Part shown: in pieces, positions 44,611-52,860 of the stretch
Layout of the letters: the number at the start of each line of letters is the position of its first letter
Numbering within the stretch: the stretch's first letter is position 1
Origin: Sporosarcina sp. ANT_H38
GTDB lineage: Bacteria; Bacillota; Bacilli; Bacillales_A; Planococcaceae
NCBI RefSeq assembly: GCF_008369195.1
Contig: NZ_VOBC01000004.1
Coordinates: forward strand, 310,001 to 374,000
Reading direction: 5' to 3'
Length of the DNA: 64,000 nt
The notes under the pieces: model-generated
The model's input: the letters and a program-made list of their open reading frames with translations, nothing else
Databases searched by the model: none
What the model was told of the DNA's origin: nothing
Translations under genes and position numbers: made by a program

Positions 44611-45831
44611 TCATTCCATTCCTGACATTTCCGTAGCCAACAATACTGTTGCTCCGACTTTCACTTCATCAATTTCATCTTCAGTCAGAACGTCTAAGTA
44701 TTTGACGCCTCGTGCATGTTGGTAAACATCTTTTAACACATCTTTCCAGTCCTCTTTTGTCCAATCATCAATCATCCCAGCTACTGATTGCATTAGTGCA
44801 CTTGATGCAATAGAGAGATTCACCTGACTTGCAAATGTGATCTTCTGCACCCAGACAAAAGGTTCGCTTTCACCCGCAAAGTCACGCAGGACCTCCAACC
44901 ATTCTTCCATCGGCGATTGACTGAACAAATTCGCAGCTTCACTGTCGATATCAGTCATCAATAGCTCCACAATTCCTGCTCCATTATGCTCTTTGAATGA
45001 CTCTAGCGATTCCGAACATGCCGTCAGCCACTCATTCGCATGGCTCATTCCTCTACAAGACAATTCGAGTCTATCAAAAACAATTGCTGATGCTGGGATG
45101 AAATGAAGTGATGCTTTTGTTTTCGAGAGCTCAACTTCATAAAATCCTTTAGTACCACGCTCATTGCGATGACGTCCCTGCAAATTTCCCGGGTAAATGA
45201 TTGGAGGCGATTCATGTAGCTGTTGCCTTACATGGATATGCCCAAGCGCCCAGTAATCATAATGCTTAGCAAGCAACTCACTTTTTGTAAATGGCGCATA
45301 AACTGCATGTGTTTCATCTCCCGCCAAACTGCCATGTAGCATTCCAATATTAAATGCTTCTTGACCTTCAGCAACAAGATAACGGTCAATCACTTTATCG
45401 CGGATATGCCTTTCCTTATAACTGAAGCCATGGATTAATACCTCCTGATCACCCACGTTCAGACGAACTGCTTCAACGTTCTCATCGAAAACATGCACAT
45501 TCGGCGGTAAATCAAACCGTGTCCATCTTCCACCAAGATGATCATGGTTGCCATGTGAAATGAATACTGGAATACCTGCCACATCCAACTTCACCATTCC
45601 TTCTCGGAACTTCATCTGTGTGCGTAAACTCCTGTCTTCCCCATCGTAAATATCACCAACGATTAAGACGAAATCCGGTTTCGTTTTGACTGCGTGCTCA
45701 ATTAATTTATTGAACGCTGCAAAGGTACTATCTCGTAAACTGTTCAGACGATCTGTCGGCAATCCTGTCATACCTTTGAATGGGCTGTCGAGATGCAAAT
45801 CAGCTGTGTGGATAAATCGAATTGTAGACAA
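44611..45831 (-). CDS. yhaO: YhaO, SbcD/Mre11-like metallophosphoesterase
   Basis: 406 residues. Metallophosphoesterase motifs in order: FIHTADLHLDSPF, LIVGDIYDGED, ISHGNHDHLGG, MLHGSLAGDETH, ALGHIHVRQ. Likely nuclease partner of YhaN in DNA end processing. TTG start with GGAGGGG just upstream; an ATG seven codons earlier lies before the SD. Confidence 0.92.
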   Translation of the reverse strand: MSTIRFIHTADLHLDSPFKGMTGLPTDRLNSLRDSTFAAFNKLIEHAVKTKPDFVLIVGDIYDGEDRSLRTQMKFREGMVKLDVAGIPVFISHGNHDHLGGRWTRFDLPPNVHVFDENVEAVRLNVGDQEVLIHGFSYKERHIRDKVIDRYLVAEGQEAFNIGMLHGSLAGDETHAVYAPFTKSELLAKHYDYWALGHIHVRQQLHESPPIIYPGNLQGRHRNERGTKGFYEVELSKTKASLHFIPASAIVFDRLELSCRGMSHANEWLTACSESLESFKEHNGAGIVELLMTDIDSEAANLFSQSPMEEWLEVLRDFAGESEPFVWVQKITFASQVNLSIASSALMQSVAGMIDDWTKEDWKDVLKDVYQHARGVKYLDVLTEDEIDEVKVGATVLLATEMSGME

Positions 45832-45881
45832 GTTTGCCCCTCCTTTATTCAACGAATACTTGTTCTTATTTTATCATAAAT

Positions 45882-45915
45882 GAAAAGACTCTGCGAATTA
45901 ATTCAGAGTCTTTTC
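45882..45915. terminator. Bidirectional terminator
   Basis: GAAAAGACTCTG / CAGAGTCTTTTC, perfect 12-bp stem between the ABC permease and yhaO. Confidence 0.85.
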
Positions 45916-45924
45916 AAATCTCAC

Positions 45925-47190
45925 TTATTCTTTTCCGAGCTGAATTGCCTTTTTAATATCTTTCAAAGACCGAGATGGTCCGTACATAAGAACGCCGCCA
46001 CGGTAAACGCGTGCTCCGAAGAAGCCAAGGATGAAAATTGTCACGAGCATGATTATTATTGACAATATTGGTTCCCAAGCGGGTAAGTCGAGCATTCCAA
46101 CGCGCAAGAACATTACGAGCGGTGCAAAGAACGGGAAAAACGAAGCATATTTTATATATGCCATTTCAGGATTTCCGAGCCCGGTTGCTGCAATCATGAA
46201 CCCTGCCACGATTAGCAACGTCATTGGCATAATGATTTGCTGGACATCTTCCGTTCGGCTAACAAGTGAGCCCAGAAGAGCCGCTAATGTAGCGAAGAGG
46301 AAGTACCCCAATAGGAAGAAGACTAGTGCATAGACAAGCGTTCCTACATTCATAGTCGAAAAGCCGAAGACGGAAAAGAAACCGTCTGCCATCTCAGATG
46401 CTGTTGTTTTCAATGCAATATACCCCGCCAGCCCCAACAATACCATTTGTAAAAGACCGAGCGATCCAATGCCAAGTACTTTTGCAAACATGTGTTTAAC
46501 AGGTGATACACTTGAAATAAGAATTTCCATCACACGTGATGACTTCTCTGCCGCAACTTCTGTTGCGATCATACTCGAATAAACGATGACTGCAAAATAG
46601 ATAAGAAACATGAGTACATAGACAAGACCACGCGCTTGACTCAATTCTTCTTGAGATTTTGCTGACGAAGATACCGATTCCTGCTCAAATTGAATGGGTG
46701 CGAATAGAGTCTCCACCTGTTCGCCAGACAATGATAACTCTTCCGCTTTCATTTCTGTTTGTATCGCTTGAAGTGCATCTTGTAACATCATTGGAAGCGT
46801 TAACTCCATAGCACTCATGGAGACATAGTTCGCTTGAATTGTATTCGTATTATCAAGTGCAAGCGTTACGAACGAATCGATTTCTCCTTCTTTCACTTGA
46901 TCCGTAAGTACCTTTTCCGATTTGCTGGACAGTTCTACTTGAACGTCTGATTCATTTGTCTCGAACTGCATCTTTAACCGATCTGCGAGAACGCCGCTTT
47001 CATCGAATACTTGTAGCACTTCCGCCGAATCACTTTCTCCACCCGTCGCACTTTTAACTGTATCAATAATTTTCTCCATGTTTGCAAAAAGGAAAACCGC
47101 CGCAATCATGATAGATGTCGTTATGATGAACGATTTCGTTTTCGCTTTTGTCATAAATGCCTGTTTAAAAATGATCATGAATTCACGCAT
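45925..47190 (-). CDS. yhaP: ABC-2 type permease (YhaP/NatB-like)
   Basis: 421 residues: one N-terminal helix, a ~170-residue extracytoplasmic domain, then five to six helices (GLVYVLMFLIYFAVIVYSS, LGLLQMVLLGLAGYIAL, LVYALVFFLLGYFLFATLAALLG, IIMPMTLLIVAGFMIA, ILSIIIMLVTIFILGFFG). Architecture of NatB-type exporters (sodium or drug efflux); substrate unknown. Start chosen at the ATG following AAGGTGGGG, overlapping the yhaQ stop. Confidence 0.88.
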   Translation of the reverse strand: MREFMIIFKQAFMTKAKTKSFIITTSIMIAAVFLFANMEKIIDTVKSATGGESDSAEVLQVFDESGVLADRLKMQFETNESDVQVELSSKSEKVLTDQVKEGEIDSFVTLALDNTNTIQANYVSMSAMELTLPMMLQDALQAIQTEMKAEELSLSGEQVETLFAPIQFEQESVSSSAKSQEELSQARGLVYVLMFLIYFAVIVYSSMIATEVAAEKSSRVMEILISSVSPVKHMFAKVLGIGSLGLLQMVLLGLAGYIALKTTASEMADGFFSVFGFSTMNVGTLVYALVFFLLGYFLFATLAALLGSLVSRTEDVQQIIMPMTLLIVAGFMIAATGLGNPEMAYIKYASFFPFFAPLVMFLRVGMLDLPAWEPILSIIIMLVTIFILGFFGARVYRGGVLMYGPSRSLKDIKKAIQLGKE

Positions 47191-48082
47191 TTTGCTTCCC
47201 CACCTTTTCGATGAAAATATCTTGCAGCGAAGGTTCTTCAATTCCAAAATGACGAATCGGGCCCGACTTTAATGCCGCTGTCAGCAATTCATTGGCAACT
47301 TGTTCAGTTTCAACTTGGTAAAGTGCGCCTTCAATCGATTTCTGTACAGATGTAACACCTGCAATTGTTGCCAAATGCGCTAAATCATTGTCCGAATTTA
47401 TGCGTACATTCTGCTTGCCAAATGACCGCTTTACATCACGAAGTGTACCGCTCACAATTTGCTTCCCTTTATCGATAATACTTAGTTGCTCACATAATTC
47501 TTCGACGTGGTCCATGCGGTGACTTGAGAATACAATCGTTGCGCCATCGTTACGGAATTGAAGTATTGCCTCTTTCAACATTTCAACGTTTACTGGGTCC
47601 AACCCTGAAAATGGCTCGTCAAGAATTAACAGTTGAGGGTTATGCATAAGAGATGCAACTACTTGGATTTTTTGCTGATTCCCTTTTGATAGTTCTTCAA
47701 CTTTTTTATTGGCATAATGAGTGATTTCCATTCGTTCTAGCCATTTATTCATAGCCACCTTTGCATCGGACTTTTTCATGCCACGCAATTGTGCTAGAAA
47801 AATCAGTTGCTCTTCCACTTTCATTTTCGGATAAAGCCCTCGCTCCTCCGGCAAATAGCCAATCTCAGGACTCGTCGCATAAGAAATCGGTTTCCCATTC
47901 CATGTAATCCGTCCTTCATTAGCGTTCAATAGACCAAGAATCATCCGAAACGTAGTCGTCTTACCTGCACCATTCGCCCCAAGAAACCCGTACATCGTGC
48001 CTTTTTCAACAGACAGCGTCAAATCATCTACCGCTGTGAAGTCCCCAAATCTTTTTGTTACATTTTCAAGTAGTAATGACAT
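47183..48082 (-). CDS. yhaQ: ABC transporter ATP-binding protein (YhaQ/NatA-like)
   Basis: 299 residues. Walker A GANGAGKTT, signature LSKGNQQKIQV, Walker B LLILDEPFSGLDP, switch SSHRMDH, then the C-terminal extension typical of NatA/CcmA-type subunits. AAGGGG precedes the chosen ATG. Lies 62 bases after the DUF2178-like gene, so a four-gene operon with the XRE regulator is possible. Confidence 0.9.
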   Translation of the reverse strand: MSLLLENVTKRFGDFTAVDDLTLSVEKGTMYGFLGANGAGKTTTFRMILGLLNANEGRITWNGKPISYATSPEIGYLPEERGLYPKMKVEEQLIFLAQLRGMKKSDAKVAMNKWLERMEITHYANKKVEELSKGNQQKIQVVASLMHNPQLLILDEPFSGLDPVNVEMLKEAILQFRNDGATIVFSSHRMDHVEELCEQLSIIDKGKQIVSGTLRDVKRSFGKQNVRINSDNDLAHLATIAGVTSVQKSIEGALYQVETEQVANELLTAALKSGPIRHFGIEEPSLQDIFIEKVGKQNA

Positions 48083-48143
48083 TTCGTTACCCCTTTCTCT
48101 TTCCATTATTAACTATACGTATCTGGTACTCTGAAGTTTCAAG

Positions 48144-48455
48144 TTAATTCTTTTTATCTACAATAGCGGATGCAACTCCGTAAGAAACCATAGCAATTAC
48201 ATATAACGCAGTGAACAAAAAGAAAGAAAGACCGGGTCCTTCAAAAATAATGACGATTGCCCATGCAATAATAATAGCCAACACTGTAACTGCCCAGGAG
48301 AGCGACTTTGCTTGATCCTGAATCCTCTTATAGCGCTCGTCATATCGTCGTTCCTTCTTCCCTTTTTTCCATACGAAGTACCACACGGCTAATGCTACTC
48401 CAAGTCCAGCGGGCAAACCTAGCATGAAAGCGAGTAAGTGGAACTCCTCACGCAT
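48144..48455 (-). CDS. Three-helix membrane protein, DUF2178-like
   Basis: 103 residues with three hydrophobic helices and the intracellular RRYDERYKRIQDQAKSLSWAVTVLAI segment seen in small membrane proteins paired with XRE repressors (SdpI/DUF2178-like group, by eye). Follows the XRE gene by two bases. Function unknown. Confidence 0.65.
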   Translation of the reverse strand: MREEFHLLAFMLGLPAGLGVALAVWYFVWKKGKKERRYDERYKRIQDQAKSLSWAVTVLAIIIAWAIVIIFEGPGLSFFLFTALYVIAMVSYGVASAIVDKKN

Positions 48456-48457
48456 CT

Positions 48458-48655
48458 TTATTCCTCCTCCGGTTTAAAAATATCTTCAATACGACACTCG
48501 AATAACTTAGCGATCTTAAACGCCAAAACAAGTGATGGGTTGTATCTACCTTTTTCAAGAGAGATAATTGTCTGCCTCGAAACTTCCAGCTTCTCCGAGA
48601 GATCATCTTGCGTTAACCCCATCGCAGTGCGCATTTCCTTTATCAAGTTATTCAC
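48458..48655 (-). CDS. XRE-family repressor
   Basis: 65 residues, nearly all one HTH domain (MGLTQDDLSEKLEVSRQTIISLEKGRYNPSLVLAFKIAKLF), typical of short YozG/PadR-neighbour Cro-like regulators that control a linked membrane gene. GTG start with GGGGGAG 7 bases upstream. Two tandem palindromes immediately upstream are its probable operator. Confidence 0.9.
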   Translation of the reverse strand: MNNLIKEMRTAMGLTQDDLSEKLEVSRQTIISLEKGRYNPSLVLAFKIAKLFECRIEDIFKPEEE

Positions 48656-48677
48656 TTCAATGCTCCCCCTTTCAATA

Positions 48678-48709
48678 GTAAAGGTAGCTTTACGTAAAGG
48701 TTACTTTAC
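48678..48709. promoter_or_regulatory. Double palindromic operator upstream of the XRE gene
   Basis: Two contiguous 16-bp palindromes of the form GTAAAG-N4-CTTTAC (48678-48693 and 48694-48709). A perfect TTGACA (minus strand, 48721-48726) lies just upstream, placing the operator over the -10 region and transcript start. A further half-site CCTTTAC occurs at ~48731. Confidence 0.75.
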
Positions 48710-48799
48710 TATATTCAGGATGTCAAGCAACCTTTACAAATTTCCTTTTAGAATCTTTCATAGTATAATGAATGAAATAGAGCGGAAAGGGTGAATTAT

Positions 48800-48985
48800 A
48801 TGAAAACATATAAACTAACAGCCTTCGAACCAACAGGAGCATTAATTACAGAAGAAACATTCACAGCCGAAACAGACGATGCAGCAAAAGTAAAAGGCCA
48901 AATAATGCTTGAAGAGAAAAGTCTACTCAAAAAAACACACCGCCTTGCTTCACCAGCTGGTAAGTTGTTATTGTTCCATTCTTGA
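48800..48985 (+). CDS. yhzD: YhzD-like small protein
   Basis: 61 residues, start KTYKLTAFEPTGALITEETF and end THRLASPAGKLLLFHS, resembling the small YhzD family of Bacillus in length and end motif. No known function. GGAAAGG lies 9 bases before the ATG. Recognition is by memory of the family and is moderate. Confidence 0.6.
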   Translation: MKTYKLTAFEPTGALITEETFTAETDDAAKVKGQIMLEEKSLLKKTHRLASPAGKLLLFHS

Positions 48986-49028
48986 ATAAATTTACGCTTA
49001 TATATGTTGAACAAATGAATACCTATAT

Positions 49029-49192
49029 TAACTAAGCGGAGGCGCCTTAAAGGGGTAGTCGAAGCCAACCGAACTGCGAAGGGTTCGGTTTGTATAATTT
49101 CTGCGTCCTTTGCAGGAATTATACAATAAATGCAAAAGAGTAACTGGTAGGGCGGGAGGCATCCCCGAGCGCCGTAGCGAATTCAATGGAAT
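49029..49192 (+). repeat. Family C repeat element, copy 2
   Basis: Starts AACTAAGCGGAGGCGCC and ends GGGAGGCATCCCCGAGCGCCGTAGCG + AATTCAATGGAAT. The interior holds two palindromes (AACCGAAC..GGTTCGGTT and TATAATTTCTGC..GCAGGAATTATA) not found in the other copies. Confidence 0.72.
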
Positions 49193-49286
49193 ACTTTATT
49201 TCAACATATATAGATGATCACTTATTCTGTAACCATAAACATAAAACAGGCCATTTCCATCATACAAATAGACGGGGTGTTGAGAA

Positions 49287-49691
49287 GTGAAAATCGCATT
49301 AATTGCCCATGATGAAAAGAAAAATGAAATGGTGAATTTCACAATCGCCTACGAACACATCTTTTCGCAATACACATTATTTGCTACCGGTACAACTGGA
49401 AAAAGAATCATGGATGAGACTAATTTATCTGTAACACGACTTAATTCGGGACCTTTAGGTGGTGATCAGCAAATTGGTTCAATGATTGCAACTGGCGAAC
49501 TGGACTTAATCTTATTTTTCCGAGATCCACTAACTGCTCAACCACATGAACCTGACGTCAGTGCTTTATTACGCCTTTGTGATGTCTTTGGTATCCCGCT
49601 CGCAACGAATATTGCAACGGCTGAGCTGTTAATCCGCGCTGTGGAAAAAGGATATTTTTCATGGCGTGAAATGCTGGATAAGTATAAATAA
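49287..49691 (+). CDS. mgsA: Methylglyoxal synthase
   Basis: 134 residues; converts dihydroxyacetone phosphate to methylglyoxal, a bypass relieving sugar-phosphate stress. Catalytic regions [28 protein letters not shown] (Asp60) and [14 protein letters not shown] are intact. GTG start. In B. subtilis unphosphorylated Crh inhibits MgsA; crh is in the same window. Confidence 0.95.
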   Translation: MKIALIAHDEKKNEMVNFTIAYEHIFSQYTLFATGTTGKRIMDETNLSVTRLNSGPLGGDQQIGSMIATGELDLILFFRDPLTAQPHEPDVSALLRLCDVFGIPLATNIATAELLIRAVEKGYFSWREMLDKYK

Positions 49692-49704
49692 CTTCAAATT
49701 CAAA

Positions 49705-49764
49705 TAAAAAATACCAAACATGTATCCGACTATGCAACGGATACATGTTTGGTATTTTTTATAA
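49705..49764 (+). terminator. Terminator after mgsA
   Basis: A 21-bp perfect stem (AAAATACCAAACATG.. and complement) with a 9-base loop and TTTTTT. Confidence 0.95.
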
Positions 49765-49926
49765 ATGAAAGCGTTGGATCAAATGTATACGTCCGTTCGT
49801 TATGACCGCCATGGAGCTTGTTATGCTCGCCACGGGTGCAGTTATGATCGGCATGAGCTCTATTATGCTCGGCACGGTTTCAATTATGATCGGCATCAGC
49901 CGTTTTATGACCGCCACATGTTTTAA
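49765..49926 (+). repeat. Six 21-nt tandem repeats with a YDRH heptapeptide reading frame
   Basis: Six units of exactly 21 bases run from 49800 to 49925; all begin TTATG, followed by a C-G-S-C-A core. On the plus strand one frame stays open from ATG 49765 (53 codons) and encodes six heptads Y-D/A-R-H-x-x-x ending YDRHMF. There is no SD; the ATG lies directly after the mgsA terminator. The antisense frame (MPIIIETVPSIIE-like) is also open, so coding strand and coding status are undecided. Confidence 0.6.
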
Positions 49927-49966
49927 TTGCATAATAACCTTCGTTTAACTTATCTAATACAAAAAA

Positions 49967-50015
49967 GGCACTGATTCAGGATGGCGTAAAAAACTCAGCT
50001 TCCTAAATCAATGCC
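49967..50015 (-). terminator. Terminator after yhaR
   Basis: GGCATTGATTTAGGA / TCCTGAATCAGTGCC (two mismatches), ~19-base loop, then TTTTTTG. Confidence 0.75.
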
Positions 50016-50029
50016 ATATCACTCAATAA

Positions 50030-50809
50030 TCATTTACCAATAAATTCAGGCTTACGTTTCCCTACAAATGCCTGAATACCTTCCAGGTGATCTGCTGTTT
50101 TACGCATTGCCACTTGTGCTTCGCTTTCCATTTCTAAAATACTTTCAAGTTCCTTCGTTTTTTGTGCGTGTAAAATATTCTTCGATGCAATCATTGCTGC
50201 AATTGGTGACGCTAGCAGTTTATGAGCAAACGCTTCGCCTCGTTCAGCACCTTTACCTTGCGCAGTCACTTCATCGATTAGTCCTTTTTCAAGTGCTTCT
50301 TGACCATTCATCACTTTTCCTGACCAAATGAGGCTTTTCGCTTGAGGCACACCCACGCGTTCTTTTAAAAAGAAATGACCTGCCCCGTCTGGAATTAGAC
50401 CAATGCCAATGAAGTTCATCGCAAGTTTACTCTCTTCTTCCGCAATAATATAATCACATCCGAGTACAAGGCTAAACCCAAGTCCTGCCGCCGCGCCATG
50501 GACGACCGCAATCGTAACTTGCGGTAATGTATAAAGTGCTTTTGCAAGGCGTGAAACGTCTACCATCACTGTACCAATATCCATTGGGCTATTCGGATCT
50601 AGCATCGCTTTAATATCCCCACCCGCAGAAAATGCACGACCGGCCCCTTGGATAATCAAAACTTGAACTGACACATCACTTTTCAATTCTTCAAAGACAT
50701 CTGCAAGTTCCTTCATCATGACATTATCCATCGCGTTCATCGACGCAGGCCTATTCAAGGTAAGATGTGCTAGACGTCCCTCTTTTTTTAATTCGACAGT
50801 TGAATACAT
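50030..50809 (-). CDS. yhaR: Enoyl-CoA hydratase/isomerase family protein (YhaR)
   Basis: 259-residue crotonase-fold protein. Oxyanion-hole segments GRAFSAGGDIKAM and VHGAAAGLGFSLVLGCDYIIA; at the second catalytic position NFIGIGLIPDGAG. Hydratase versus isomerase activity cannot be decided from the sequence. AAGGGGTG precedes the chosen ATG by 7 bases. Confidence 0.9.
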   Translation of the reverse strand: MYSTVELKKEGRLAHLTLNRPASMNAMDNVMMKELADVFEELKSDVSVQVLIIQGAGRAFSAGGDIKAMLDPNSPMDIGTVMVDVSRLAKALYTLPQVTIAVVHGAAAGLGFSLVLGCDYIIAEEESKLAMNFIGIGLIPDGAGHFFLKERVGVPQAKSLIWSGKVMNGQEALEKGLIDEVTAQGKGAERGEAFAHKLLASPIAAMIASKNILHAQKTKELESILEMESEAQVAMRKTADHLEGIQAFVGKRKPEFIGK

Positions 50810-50880
50810 AAAAAAACACCCCTTCGCAGAAAATGAATTACCATTCACTTCTTAGATTCGGTGTTTTTTCAATAAACCCT

Positions 50881-52389
50881 TTATTTATTTACTGTCTCCG
50901 GAAATATCGCGTCAAGATGAGCAAGTTTCTTCACGATGGAATCTTCATACGTCAGGATATAAGCTGCTGGATCTTTCGGATTATAGAACTGCGTAATTTT
51001 CCCCGTTTCAGGGTCAATGAACTTACTTGAAGCCCCGCATCCTACTCCAATGATTGTCTGTACCTCTTCCATAATAATAATATTATAGATACTTTCTTCA
51101 CCGGGCTTTGCGTAGCCGACATTTTCTAAGTTACCTAAAATATTCTTTTGGCGGTACAAGTAGTATGGTTCATAGCCATTTGCAGCGTTCCACTCTTCTC
51201 CAAGCTTCATCATCTGCTCGACTGTTTCACGATCGGCGACTTTGTATTTATCTTTATTGCGGGTCATTTCAGAAGCCCGTTTGAATGATAATGTATGAAC
51301 TGTCAGCGATTCAGGTTGCATTTTTTCAGTCTCAGCAAGTGAATGCTTGAATTCTTCCATTCCCTCATTTGGCAAACCAATGATGAGATCCATATTGATA
51401 TTTTTCATCCCCATATCGCGGGACAGCCAGAACTTATCGACTGTTTCTTGGACAGTATGATGACGACCGATTGCTTTCAGTGTTTCATCTGTGTAGGATT
51501 GTGGATTGACACTTATCCGGTCAATTCCCCATTTTTTCAGCACATCGATTTTCGCAGGCGTAATCGTATCAGGACGACCCGCTTCTACCGTAATTTCTCT
51601 GACTTTATCCATGTTCGGGAATGAAGCGTACATAGTTTCATACAGTGCGTCCATTTCTTCCGCCTCAATAGATGTTGGTGTTCCTCCACCAAAGTAAATC
51701 GTCGTAATGGCCATGTCTCGCTCTGTTAGCCATTTCCCCATTTCGCGGATTTCGTCATGCAATCCATCTAGGAATGTTTCAACTCGTCCACTTTTACGAT
51801 TAATTGCATAGGCTGGGAACGTGCAATATGCACATTTCGTTGGGCAAAATGGAATACCGATATAAATACTTACTTCATTTTCTAATTCATGTAAATCAGG
51901 CACAGTTCGTAACTGTACATTCGCTATTTTTGCTAGAAGTTTACTTTTTTCATTCGACAGTCGATGGCTATCCATTAGTAGCTGCTGAGCCTCTTCCGAA
52001 CTGTGTCCTTCACGGCGATATTTATGGTACAGTTTCATCGGACGGATCCCTGTTAAAATTCCCCAGGATTGACGCATCCCCGTAGCCTGTTCAAGCGTTT
52101 CAAGGAAGACGTGTGAATAAATTCGCTTTAACTGCCGAGTTATTACTTTATCATCGTCGGTTTCTTCTTTCTCAGAAAACTCAGCAGAATATTCAACGCC
52201 ATCCCACATTAGGATTGCCTTCCCGACAAGTTGTCCATCTAGCGTCCGATCCAACGTCAATTTTGCTTGGATCGCTCCCTCTTCATCCTCATCAACGATT
52301 TTTGATTGTTCAAAGAAAAGGTTTGCAAGATGCGTAAACATCCTAATCCAGCCCTGTTCAAAGTTTTCTTTCATGACGATTTTTTGCAT
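50881..52389 (-). CDS. hemZ: Radical-SAM coproporphyrinogen dehydrogenase-like protein HemZ
   Basis: 502 residues. Radical-SAM cluster motif CPTKCAYC (Cys182, Cys186, Cys189), preceded by SIYIGIPF and followed by YFGGGTPT, typical of the HemN/HemZ family; long N-terminal extension as in B. subtilis HemZ. Proposed role: oxygen-independent coproporphyrinogen oxidation in anaerobic heme synthesis. Confidence 0.93.
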   Translation of the reverse strand: MQKIVMKENFEQGWIRMFTHLANLFFEQSKIVDEDEEGAIQAKLTLDRTLDGQLVGKAILMWDGVEYSAEFSEKEETDDDKVITRQLKRIYSHVFLETLEQATGMRQSWGILTGIRPMKLYHKYRREGHSSEEAQQLLMDSHRLSNEKSKLLAKIANVQLRTVPDLHELENEVSIYIGIPFCPTKCAYCTFPAYAINRKSGRVETFLDGLHDEIREMGKWLTERDMAITTIYFGGGTPTSIEAEEMDALYETMYASFPNMDKVREITVEAGRPDTITPAKIDVLKKWGIDRISVNPQSYTDETLKAIGRHHTVQETVDKFWLSRDMGMKNINMDLIIGLPNEGMEEFKHSLAETEKMQPESLTVHTLSFKRASEMTRNKDKYKVADRETVEQMMKLGEEWNAANGYEPYYLYRQKNILGNLENVGYAKPGEESIYNIIIMEEVQTIIGVGCGASSKFIDPETGKITQFYNPKDPAAYILTYEDSIVKKLAHLDAIFPETVNK

Positions 52390-52478
52390 TGTGAATACCC
52401 AACTTTCTATTAATAAATCCGAAATTTTTTCTTAAGAAGAACATAAAATCATTATAGCAAATTTACGCAGTTAAAGAA

Positions 52479-52504
52479 GAAAAACCGGCCTAGGCCGGTT
52501 TTTA
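52479..52504 (-). terminator. Terminator after yheA
   Basis: AAAACCGGCC-TA-GGCCGGTTTT, overlapping the yheA stop codon. Confidence 0.9.
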
Positions 52505-52849
52505 GATGGATTCGTATAATTGTTGTACTGGTTTCATGAGTACACGGTTTACTTCTTCGATCAAACCGCTCAATTTCATTTCTGATTCAAGCATTTTCAT
52601 AATTTTAGGGTTTTGCTGAGCAAGTTGTGCAGTTTTTTGAGCATATTCAAGTTCTTCAGCGACTGGTTCTTCACCTTGCATCTGTTTTTCCTGAAGGCTC
52701 AATTGGATTTTACGGAAGCTCTTGAATAACGCTAATGCATCCTCATCTGCTTTTACTTCTTCTACTGCTTGTTGTACTTCTAAAAATTCTTCCGTTTTCC
52801 GGAATGTTGCTTCCAATTTGTTTAAATCGTCATAGATATTCACTGTCAT
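52502..52849 (-). CDS. yheA: YlbF/YheA family (DUF964) protein
   Basis: 115 residues, all helical, with the family core FRKTEEFLEVQQAVEEVKADEDALALFKSFRKIQLSLQEKQMQGEE. Relatives (YlbF, YmcA) form the Y-complex that modulates RNase Y; YheA itself is uncharacterised. Starts 11 bases after yheB. Confidence 0.92.
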   Translation of the reverse strand: MTVNIYDDLNKLEATFRKTEEFLEVQQAVEEVKADEDALALFKSFRKIQLSLQEKQMQGEEPVAEELEYAQKTAQLAQQNPKIMKMLESEMKLSGLIEEVNRVLMKPVQQLYESI

Positions 52850-52860
52850 TTAAAGTCCTC

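Noticed and set aside
49764..49780. CcpA cre-like TGAAAGCG near the mgsA terminator (similar half-site at 11852-11861)
   Set aside because: Only one half matches the cre consensus.
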